Shown here piece after piece: positions 45,501-57,500 of a stretch of DNA of 64,000 nucleotides. The notes beneath the pieces are model-generated. The model saw nothing but the letters and a program-made list of their open reading frames with translations. It did no database searches and had not been told where the DNA came from. The stretch's first letter is position 1. Each line of letters starts with the position of its first letter. Source of the DNA: Chelonoidis abingdonii (lineage: Eukaryota > Chordata > Testudines > Testudinidae); assembly GCF_003597395.2 (NCBI RefSeq), contig NC_133777.1:6434799-6498798 (forward strand). Direction: 5' to 3'. The translations under genes were made by a program, and so were the position numbers.

Positions 45501-48500
45501 CAGCCAGGCTCTAACCCACACCAGCCAGCACTCCAAAGAGTCAGTCGTGCACTGGTGGGTGCCCCACATAGCAGACTGGGAAATGTAGACAGGCTCCTAG
45601 AACAGCTACCGGCTCGGTCAGCAGCTTGGTACATTTCAGGGGGTTGCACGCAGCAGCAGATTCCCAGATTGTAAAGCCAGAAAGGATCAGCATGGTTATC
45701 TAGTCCCACTTCCGGTATGACACAGGTCACAGAACTTCCCCAAAATAATACCTACAGCAAGATGTCTTTTCTAAAATCTATCTCGATTTTAAAATGGTCG
45801 GTGATGGAGAATCCACCACCACCCTTGGTGAGTTGCTCCAAAGATCAAATTACTCACTGTTAACACCTTATCTCCAGTCTGAATTCGTCTGGTTTCAACT
45901 TCCAGTCATTGGAGCAGGTTAGATCTCTCTCTGCTAGATGGAAGAGCCTACTATTAAATATTTGTTATAGATATAGACTAACCAAATCACCCTTAAATCT
46001 TCTCTTTGTTAAGCTAAATAGATTGAGCTCCTTCAGTCTGTCACTATAAGGCATGTTTTTCTAGTTCTTGAATCATTTTTCATAGCTGTTCTCTGAATCC
46101 GCTCCAATTTATCAACATCATTAATTATGGACCCCAGATCTGGACACAGTATTCCCGCGGTGGTCGCAACAGTGCCAAAAATAGAGAGAAAATAACCACT
46201 TTAGCCCTACTCGCAATTCCTCAGTTTATGGATTCAAGGATTGCATTGGCCCTTTCCGCCAGCGTCACAGAGAGTTCACGTTCATTTGATTATCCACCAT
46301 GACCCCAAGTCCTTCGCAGAATCACTGCTTCCTGGAAGAGTCTCCCCACCATCCCGTAAGCCTGGCCTGCATTCTTTGTCCTTTGTTGTATAACTTTGGC
46401 CATATTAAAATGCATATTGTTTGCTTGCGCTCAGCTTACCAAGCGATCCAGATTGCTCTGTTTCAGTTTCTTGTCCTCCTCATTTATCACTCCCCCAATT
46501 TTGGAGTCATTTGGGAACTTTAATGATGATTTTATGTTGCTTTCTTCCAGGTCATTAATAAAGGTGTTAAACAGAGTAGGACCAAGCAAGCACCAACGCC
46601 TGCAGCACCCGACTAGAAACACAACCACCTGATCACTCTCCATTTACAGTTACATTGACACCTAGCTGTTAGCTAATTTTTAAATCCATTTAATGTGTGC
46701 CATGTTAATTTTATATCATTCTTTAATCAAAATGTCATGGGACACCAAGGCAAACGCCTTACAGAAATCTAAGTATATTACAACAACACTACTGCCTTTA
46801 TCAACCAAACGTGATTCCTTTTTTACAAGCTTGGCTGACAGGAGCTATTCCTCATCAGTCCACATTGATTGGAAATAGTTACCTGCCTTAAATTAACAGA
46901 GTCTCACATCAGCCACTCCATTATCTTGCCCAGGATCTATGTCGAACTGCCAGGCCTAGAATTATCTGGATCATCCTGATCACCCATCTTAAATATTGGC
47001 ACAAAATTAGCTTTCTTCCAGTGTCCTGGAATATCTCATTTTCCAAAAACTTATTAGAACAAAACCCAAAATTAGCAGTCTAATAAGCTCCTCAGCCAGC
47101 TCTTTTAAAATACTCTTGGATGACAGTTATCTGACCTGGTGATTTAAATATGTCTAACTTTAGTAGCTGCTGTTTAACATCCTCCGGAGGTACTAGTGAC
47201 ACCAAAAGGAAAGAGTGTCATATGGTATGACTACATTTGTCCGCCAAGCCCACCTTAGTACAGAACATAAATATTAATTGAACACTTCTGCCTTTTCCTC
47301 CACTATTGACGAGCCTACCATTTCCATCTAGTAATTGACCAATACCTTTGTTAAGATTCTTTTTGTTGTACTTCAGAAACTCCTCCTTATCGTCGTCCTC
47401 TCTGCTGGATGCAGGATTTCTTCATGTGTCCCTTTGCTTTCCTTATCAATTTTTTACAATTTTTAGCTTCTGATTTCTATTCATTACTATCAACTTCCTC
47501 TTTCTTCTATGATCTGTGACCAATTCCACTTATCTGTCAAGACAAGGTCTAATATACAACTCACCTGTGCTGGATGCAACATTGTAATTTAGGAAATTGT
47601 CATTTCTAATATTTAGAAATATTAAGTAACCCTCATCTTCACACTAAGCTTTATGGTCAGGAAGGCGTGGAAAAGCCAGACCTGAAAAGCAAGCTGCAGA
47701 GCTGCAAAAAGAAACAGCCCTTCTCAAAGAGAACCAACCAGCCACTAGCCTGAATAGATGCAGCGCTCTGCAGCATTTTGCAAGCATCTGCAAGGAGCAG
47801 AGACCAGGCTCAATGAAAAGCCAGGCTGTGGGCTCCAAGGCACCACAATTAAACGTCTTTTTCCTCCTCTCAGGCTCTCCCCTCCGGCAGAAAAGTAGCA
47901 ATAAATTAGCACAACCCCTGCAATGCCACCTACATAAATCATCAGCAGTCACCCATTGGTGCCACAATACAGGGCCAGACTTAGCCCCGGTGGATGAGTT
48001 TCTGGACAGGATGCAGTTGCCACAGGCCCCACGCAGAAGGGTGTTTGAGGAGCTGTTCAGTTAGCGGAGGAAGCTGCTAGGAAAAGGCTTACGTTGCTCG
48101 TTTTACGGTGTCTGAGCCAGGCAAATACACAACAGACCTGCCAAGGCTTTAAAAGTCTTGTTCGTTGAAGACTATTTTAAATGCAAGGCTGCCTGGCAAT
48201 GGATTTGCCACGCGGATGCATGCTCTCCAGGATGGTGAGTAGGGAGAGGTTTTAACCAGCTAGTGCAGAAACCCAAAGATAAAAGCCAAAACACCCAGGC
48301 TTCATTAGGGATTTTGCAGCCCAAGTATAGGCTTGTCAGAGGGAGCTGCAAATAAATCCAAGTCCTGGACTGTTTCTATTTAAATTCCAGTGAGAGTTCT
48401 GGACGCACCAACCTGCTTCTGCACATAGGGTGACCAGACAGCAAACGTGAAACATCGGGGCGGGGTGTGTGTGGGGGGAGAATAGGAGCCTATATAAGAA

Positions 48501-51500
48501 AGAGCCAAAACATCAGGGCTGTCTCTATAAAATCGGGACATCTGGTCACCCTAACTGCACAAGGCAGGTGCAAGAGAACTCAAAAGTGAAACCCACCAGT
48601 CTGTTGTTGGCATTCAAGCCAAGCAAGGTGTCAAAAGACATTCTGCTTAAGTCGCTCTCTTTCGGTGCCACTTTAAAAGGTGTTTTAGTAACAGATAAGG
48701 CAGCATGGAAAAGACCAGCTCAGCGTGATAGTGCTCCTTCTCTAAAGGCATTTCCTCATTTGTTTATATGACCTCATTTCCGGGGCTCACTTCACAGCAT
48801 CCAAATGTTTAACCACACAGGAAAATACAACTGGCAGGCAACAATTTACAGAGGAGCCTAATGCAAGCAGTGGATTTTATTTTTTTAAACCCAACAGTTT
48901 GCATATATGTTATCACCTATCACGAACTCCTCTGCTGTGATAAACTCAGAGTGACAGTGAAAGGAGAATTTGCTATACTGCAAGTGTGTCAAAGGCTTCA
49001 GCGTTATGCATTTGATGTCATCAGTATCTTTTACCGAGAGAAGCATGTAAATCTGGTCATTTATAAAGGTTTAGGCAATGTACTTGTGTTACACGCTAAT
49101 TCGATATACACCATCTCACTGATAAGTGTCTCCAACAGGACAGCACCAGAGGCAAGGTGACTGTCCCTCTGCTCAAACTCATTATCGTAAGCCTCATTCT
49201 AAAACTCTGCCTATGCACTCATTAAGATCCTGCTGACTCCTACATGAATCTTGGCTGGAGCTGCAAGCAGTGCACCAGCATTAACCAAAAGCTACGTTTC
49301 AGTTGGAAGCTTACAACAAATTCCCCCCAATAAAGACACTGCATGTTAGCAAGAGACAGGATCTCTTCAAGTGAGACTGCACACTCCACAAACGCAGCCT
49401 TATAGCAAGGGGATGCTAGCAGTGGATGCTTCCAGACTATCACAGTTGGAAGTCCTACTGACGCCCCAACAGCAATTAGAGGTTGCCGACGGGAGGAGTT
49501 TAAAATGATCCCACGCTGGCAGTTAGCCTATCTGCATTCATGATCACCAAAGAGACTTCTATAGCAGGAACTGGTGAGCTCCCTGCATAGAGGGAAAACT
49601 GCTAATGCCCCAGCTGAGACAGGGACATTACAGGGAAAAAGTCTGCTAGGGCTCCAGGACCAGAACTGAAGCCATGTCAGACAGGCAGGAATACAAATCC
49701 AGAAGGAATTTGATCCTCAAAGGCAGCAATCCCATGGCAGCATCTGAAGGAGCATTTGCTCTCTGCTCCCACTTGACAGCATTCTGTCCAGCCACTAGGA
49801 TGATGTTGGAGAACCTTTGGCACCTACTTTGCAAGGCAACCAGGGGCAGTAGCTAGTGCTACAAGGAATTGGAGAGCAGTGCCCTCCAGCCATGGAGCTG
49901 GTACTGAAGCAGTGCACGTCTCCCACAGGAGCGTACTGGCGTAACTTCACACCAGCTTTAACAGGAACCCCAATGGCAAGAGAGATGCACACTTGTGCCA
50001 GCCAGAGTGTGGGCGAAGCGCTCATTAAGAGTGACACTACCAGGGAGATTTCCTTATGCTCTCGTTACAAACAAGGTGGACTGCTTTGCTTTTCAGACAC
50101 CATGCTAGTTACAATCTGCACTTCCCTCATGTTGGGCATAGGCAGCAAGCTACTGACTGTTGCTTCCAGATTCTCACGCACATCCCTGCTTTGTTTAGAA
50201 CTCTGGTCCCATCGTTCTAAGTCTTAGGTTTGTTTAGTAAAGTTTGGTCAAAATTACCTTTTTAGGTAATCAAGGTTCCTCAGATACATAGGAGAATGGA
50301 GCAGGGACTACAATGAGCAAGAGCTATTCGAGGCCAGTTAAGAGTAAATCTGGTACATAATAGCTTCTCCACGAGAGATGCTAAGACTGCAGTTTCTTTT
50401 TGCAGACAACGGTTAGGTGTCACTTGACCATCTGTACAGCTCTATTCCATAGGACCACGGATGCTCGCAACAATCGTATAGGAGGAGGGCTGCAGACTCC
50501 CTCCAAAGCCAGGCTGAGCAGATCAGAGAGAGGACTGTTGCATAATGAAAGCTTTCCATTGGCTACTGCAGCACGACAACAACACACATACCCCTCGCTT
50601 TTAACACCTTAAAACCAAAAACACATTGAAACTCTCATTTACTTTTGCACTTCACTCAGCTTAAGTAGGTAAAACAGACGGGACACTTTCACTTTTACTG
50701 CTACGCAGTTCCAGCAGCTCATCTGACAGCCCAGGCCCAGGCCATAAAGAAACAAAGAACACTTTTCATGGTAATTCTGTCTGGGGAAAGTTTCCATGTT
50801 CAGTATTCTCTTTTGTCAAGTGCAGGCACACATACACATCCTGCCAGTACTTTAATGTCTGGGGGAGAGTGAAGAGTTAACAATAGCAATGCCTAAAAAA
50901 AAAAAAAAAAAAAAAAAGACCCACTAAGCACTCTAGCTAAGCAGTAATATAGGGAATTGAAAGCTTTTAATATTTCTGGGGTAGATCCCTTGAATTCACC
51001 ACACACACGTGCCCCACAGATCCATGTACATGAAGAGGAGGGCTATTAGCTCTCCTCCCTTCCCCCCAGTGTCAACATTATCCACAGCAGTGCTCGTTTG
51101 CATCAGGTTGTGGTTTGCGCAGCTACTGTTCTACATTTCACAGCAACGCTGCAGCCAGTTGTAGGAGTTTAAAGACTGAGCTCAAAACAGTGTCAGAGCA
51201 GCCTTCCACGCTGCTGCTAGTTCTCCAGAGCTGCGTGAAGTGCTGAAACCACACCCCCAGAGTGATGTTTTTTTACTGCAAGTGTTTGCACTAGCTTTTC
51301 CCCCCTGGCATTCCCCCACCATTTCATTATTCCTTGCACAGCTTCACCGGCAGCAGCTCAAGAGTGAGCCTCCCTATAGTCTGGGTAAGCTGAGCCCTAA
51401 TGGGTAAGACCATCAGTGCCCTTTCCACACTGGCACTGCCAGAGAAATTAAGTTACAGGCTATCGGAGAGAAAACCTGCCCTCAAATATAGGGGGGTCCG

Positions 51501-54500
51501 ACGGATAACCAGGCTGCCTAGGGACCACCTCAGGTCAGGACTATTCAGAAAGTGCCAAGTATTCTTGCAGGACCAAGCCATTAACATCTGCTTTCAACAA
51601 TAAGCCTTATCCACTGAAGGTGAATTAGCAGTAAGAGGATGGCCAGTGAGCTGAGCCTCCCAGACACAAGCCCAGGTGTGAGCTCTTGTAACCTATTGCA
51701 CTTTCTGAATATAGTCCTGACCTGAGGTGGTCTCTAGGCAGCCTGGTTATCCATCGGAGTTCTCTCTCCAATAGCCCGTAACTTAATTTCTCTGGCAGTG
51801 CCAGTGTGGAAAGGGCACTGATAGTCTTACCCACTAGGGCTCAGCTTACCCAGGCTAGAGGGAGGCTCATTCTTGAGCTGCTGTCGGTGAAGCTGTGCAA
51901 GGAATAATGAAATGGTGAGGGAATGCCCAGAAGGGCTGGGGAAAAAGGATGTCATTCCTCCTCCCTCCCCCACCAGTCAGGGTTATAAGGGATTAACACC
52001 AGATCTGTGACGGGGCCAGTGTGCACCATTCCACTAGTTACTGCTAGTGAATCATTTGGCACACCTTTAGCCGTCATCTACAGGACTGCCGTGGTGTGTC
52101 ACCAGATCGGGAGGCAGCAAGACAGGAGGGCATCCAACGAAGGTCTGTTTCTGTCCTCCCAAGCAGGCTTGGACGGGTCACTAACAGGTACCGCTAACCT
52201 AGGTAATTTGAGGCAATTGAAGCTCAGCCTCCCTGTGCCAATGGACATAGCTGCATTGTTCTCTTGGCTACACAAGTCTTTCAGCACCTCTCTCTACCAC
52301 ACTGCAGTCCCAGAATGAGACTCATCCTCTGGAAACAGCCCCTGGAGAAGGAAAAGGTTGTTGTGCACTGGAATGACAGGCTTCCTTAATGGCACACGGC
52401 AGCTCTATGCAAGGCCCAGGTATGTATCCAGATCCACTGGAATTTAGCAGCTTCTTGACAACACCTCAAGCCACTGGGGGTAGAAACCAGCCTGGCCCAG
52501 GCCCCAATAGGAAGAGGCTGATTTAAGCTATTTCTGTCTCCAAGTTAGGCTAGGGTTGGGAAACCCCCATATCAAGGGCTTTCCCTCTGAGTGCTGAAGT
52601 CACTGCTGCATGGCCTTGGGCAGAACACTTCACCCCAGTGCCTTCAATCGTTGGATGGCCAGCGATGAAGGGTTGATCCAGACACCCAATCCCCACCTCA
52701 AAGAAGTCTTCCCTGGGCACTTCTCTCTGCAAAAAGAGCTTAACAGTCATCCAGGGGCACAGGCCAAAGGTTGCTGACCCCAATGTGGAACAAGCCCTTG
52801 GAGGAGTCTGCTGGGAGGGGGCTGCAGCTTTCTAAAGCTGAGTTGCTGTAGGAGGAGGGGACGCTGGAACCCAGTTCTCCAATGGAGCCAGTCAGAGTGA
52901 AAACCAGGCCCCTGCATTTCAGCATACGCAGCTCGTTTCTTTGGCCGACTCAGGAGGAATGGATTGTTTTGGAACAAAATCGGACAATTAAACAGCAATA
53001 AGTCACCAGGACCAGATGGGATTCACCCGAGAATTCTGAAGGAACTCAAACATGAAATTGAAGAACTGTGGTATGTAACCTATTGCTTAAATCAGCCTCT
53101 GTACCAGATAACTGGCGGACAAATGTAATGCTGATTTTTATTTTTAATTTTTTAAAGGCAATTACAAGCCAGTAAACCTATCATCAGTACCAAGAAATTG
53201 GCTGAAACTATAATAAAGGACACAATTATCAGACATAAGACGACCACAATTTGTTGGACAAGAGTCAGAGTTTTTGTAAAAGGAAATCACGCCTCACTAA
53301 TCTATTAGAATTCTTTGATGGGGTCAAACAGGTGGACAAAGGTGATCCAGTGGATATGATGTACTTGGACTTTCAGAAAGTCTTTGACAACTTCCTTCAC
53401 TAAAGGCTATTAAACAAAAAGCTAGCAGTCATGGGATGTGTGACGGTCCTCTTATGGATCAGTAATTGGTTAAAAGATAGGAAAAAGGTTAGGAATAAAT
53501 GGGCAGTTTTCACAGTGGAGAGAGGTAAATAGCTGCATCCCCCAAGTATCTGTACTGGGACCAGGGCTCGTCAATATTCATAAATGACCTGGAAAGGGGA
53601 GTAGACAGTGAGGTGGTAAAGTTTGCAGATAACTATCTTGAGTAATTTTGTAAGTCTAAAGTTTACTGCGAGGAGTTACAAAAGGGATCTCTCAAAACTG
53701 GGTGACTGGGCAACAAAATGGGAGATTAAATTGACTGTTGCAAATTACAAAGCAATGCACATGGGATTATTTGTTTTCCCAAAACTATACATACAAAATG
53801 ATGGAGTCTAAATCAGCTGTTACCACACGAGAAAGATCTTTGAGTCATTGTGGACAGTTCTCTGAAAACATCCTGTCAATGTACAGTGGCAGTCAAAAAA
53901 AGCTTACAATCTTAGGAACCATCCTACTGTATAAATCCATGGGACACTGATGCTTTGAATACTGCGTGCAGACTTGGTCACTCCAGCTCAAAAAAAGATA
54001 TCACAATTGGCAAAGGTACAGAGAAGGGCAACAAAAATGATCAGGAGAATGGAACAGCTTCCATAGCCTGGGACTGTCCAGCTTGGAACAGACACAGTTG
54101 GGGTTGAGGGGAAGAACAGAGGTCTATAAAACCATGACTGGTTTGCAGAAAGCAAACAGGGAAGTGTCATCTACCCTTTCACATAACCACAAGAACCCAA
54201 TTCAATTGATAAGCAGCAGATTTAAAACAAAGGGGAAAGAAACAGTCGGTGCAGCCAGCAGTTAGTTAGGATCTTGCTTCCGCCAATTGCGCTGAGCTAG
54301 CAGGCATTGACCCTCCTGGACCCAGCTCTTGCTCCCGTGGAGAAGTGGGCTTGGAGATTGGGAGCAAGGGGAATGGGAAGCCGCTCACTTTGTCTAAGTT
54401 ATCCACTACCACTGGCAGATGTTCGGTCTTACCCAACTGAGGCTATTCCTTGCTGGGTACAATCCACCCAGCCGATGCTAAAGCGGCTCTAGCCGGCCCT

Positions 54501-57500
54501 GTCAAAAGCAATAGCTTCAGATACAGGCTATGTGACCTGGCAACGGTGGCTTTCCTTTGGCAGTGAAGGGAGGAGCTTTTATGCTGCTAACCCAAATCAG
54601 GATGGAGTGAGAGAAAAAGGCACGGAGGTCGCCCCTGCCCCGTTATTCATACTATTACTGCGCGTCACCCCGTAGGGGTGCACAGCACAGAACAGAGACG
54701 GTCCCTGCCCCAAGGAGCTTACCGTCTGGATGGCTACTTGCACGCCAGTTGAGCAGTACCGCCAGCACACGTATGGTTAACATGGACCAGCTCAAGTACA
54801 ACTCCTGAGGAAGGGTATGTTTTATTCCCCCATCAAGTGAGGAACAACTTGTGCCAGGCCAGAGGAGGTTCTCTAGAGCTAAACTCGACCTGTACAAGCA
54901 TCTGTGCTCCGAGGTCAGTTTTGTGTAACTGGGGCGTGGGAGGGGGGCGAGTTGCCAGGGCAACGTACTGGTGCCAACACACACACACACACACACACAC
55001 AGAGTCTGTTGTGCCTGTCAACTAAGCTCTCCATTCCAGGGACAAACAGAGCCATCTTCTGGCTGCATAGCCAGCGACGTCGCAGCTGGGCCGGCATTCA
55101 GGTCTGGTACACAATGGAAAGAAATGCCAGCTTTGTGCTAGGACATTGAATAAAGGGAGCCACTCTCGGATGCACACACAGTAACTGGGTCTTCCATTTC
55201 CTCCCCACCTCCTGTGCAGAGACGCTGCAGTGGTGCCGGGAGAAGATCCTACGGCTAGGACAGGCTAGGACCGGGCCAGTTCTGCACCTTGTCCTGTCCG
55301 GCACATCCGACCAATTTCCAGCTAACACCCCCTCGCATTCCTGTGGAGCGGGGCCCGGAGAACAGAGCCTCAAAACCCCTGGGACAAATTGATTCCTGGC
55401 CTGCAGCCAGCGAGCCCTCTGAAGTCCCTCCACACAGCAAGCAACAAAGGATGCTGTCTGCCAGGCCTTGCAGAATTTGCCAGCTCCCCTTTCCTCTGAG
55501 TGCTTTTGGCTACGTGCAGCAGACTGGTCAAGGATGCCCTGGATACAATGGGTCAGCTTCCCCCCGCCTACATCGGCTCGAGACAGACGCTCGATTCAGG
55601 GGCAGCCAGTTAGCCTCGGAGCTGGGAAAGGCCCTTTTCCAAAGGATCCCTGTAAGGCTGCGCCCTGATTCCATGAAAACGGCAGCCTGAGTCATTAGGC
55701 TGCTGTCCAGAGCGTTATGGTCCGTTACTGGGGCTCCCAGACAATGGTAATAAAAACAAATGCATAGCGGCATCCCTGCGAGAGATGTGCTGGTAGCCGC
55801 ATGCAGACACCCCATTTCTAAGGCTGTGGTTTGGGCCCATATCTTGCCTCTAGAGAGGAGTCTTTCCTCTGCACTGGAGAGAACAAAAAACAAAACCAAA
55901 CAGCATATTTGCTAACAAGTGTTGTCCAAGCCCTGGGCTGTGATGCACAAGAACCGGGTGGGCCTCAGCATTTAACTGACTGCAGTTTAAGCTGGATGAA
56001 CATGTATTATTTTTTCAGAAAAATCCAACTCCTAATTGGACACAGACTTGTGAGCTCCATGTATGGACACATTTATTATTTGTAACAACATACACCTCTA
56101 CCCCAATATAACGCTGTCCTCAGGAGCCAAAACATCTTACCGCATCATAGGTGAAACTGCGTTATAGCGAACTTGCTTTGATCTGCCAGAGCATGCTGCT
56201 TTACCACGTTATATCCAAATTTGTGTTATATTGAGGTAGAGGTGTAGCACTTATGAGCCCGCCGTGGGTCAGCACTCCAATGTGCTAGGCCCTGTACTAA
56301 CAGAACCAAAAAAAACAAAACAACAAAAAAACACCCCACAGTTCCTTCTCCCAAAGTCCTGCCAATCTATGTAGAACCCAGATCGCCAGCTCAGGTTATT
56401 AGACCTTGCTAATAACTCTGCCCTATTCGTTTGAGGGAGAGAGGGATCCCTACAGCTTCTTGTAAGCCCACTTGGTGGGCTAGTGGTCCCCATTCCAGGT
56501 TCGCCTTCCCCACCGATTGTTTGCAGAGGTGGAAGAACAAAGAGACAAACACCGGGCAAGGAGTTTTAAACACCAAGTACCTGGCACCCCAGACGTCAAC
56601 TGGCCCAGCGTGTCCCCACCAGCCCTGCTCTCCCCAACCACTTCTGCAATTTGTCATCCTCAACCTGCCATTTGTACTCCTTAAATAAACCCCTGGGCTG
56701 AAGGTTTGTTGGAGGAAGAGGAGGAAGAAACACACACATCTGCTCCTTCTCCCCAGCCTGCATCACTGCTCAATCCCGACTTGCCATTGGCACGTATTCT
56801 TCATGGAGAGAGGAAATGAACAGCATCACAGCACCGCGAAGAGAGCTGGAAGGAAGCCGCCAGCAGAGGAGAAGTGCGAGCGTGAATGTTCTCCCTATTG
56901 CAGACCACCAGTGGGATCCGAGAATGTCAGTTTTTAGTGCCTGATCTGCCGTTTCCCCTAGGCACCACTCCACGGTGAGCAATGACACTACGTCTACTTA
57001 GAGCGGAGGTGGACTCCATTCATAAGTCACACGTCGTATTTTTGGAAGATTGAGCAAGTTCAGCTGTTTCCTTTCCCACCCTTCGGGAATGAGGAGCTTG
57101 GATTTATCCTCTACTCAGCCATCCACACACACACAGAGTCAGACAGCCCAGCTGCTGCAGAGATCCATGTAAGCCCTGGCTTTGGCTCTCCATGGAGAGA
57201 TCCCTGATGCCTAAGGCAAGCTATAACCTAGTTATGCCAACAGGGCAGGCTTGTGCTTGAAGTGAGGGACCGCAGAGAGGCGTTTGGTTTGCCATGCTTG
57301 AAGGAAATCTAAGAGCTTCAATGAGGTGGCCTCTTTGGCTCACATGGGCACTGTTTTACCCTGTCTATTAAGGGCAGTAGCGTCATGGCAGGAAAGCCAC
57401 TGCCGCCGCGGCTAGAGGCAGGAGGAGAGCACAGGATGGCAAGGTTCGCTGGCATCAGACGCGGGGCTGCCATTTGGTCACTGCTTCCACGTCTGCCCCT

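Larger units (their letters stand above)
54242..56092 (-). other. LLGL1 intron 2, segment with minor repeats
   Basis: It contains a repeat tail (54640-54740) and an (AC)12 microsatellite (54977-55000). Otherwise no feature is seen. Confidence 0.5.

Noticed and set aside
40441..46643. Reverse-transcriptase-like frames as functional genes
   Set aside because: They are fragments of CR1 copies broken by stops and frameshifts, so they are listed as mobile elements.
51400..51834. Two small frames with the same protein start, [13 protein letters not shown]
   Set aside because: They arise because the two arms of the inverted repeat read the same sequence in opposite directions. Neither is conserved or complete as a gene.
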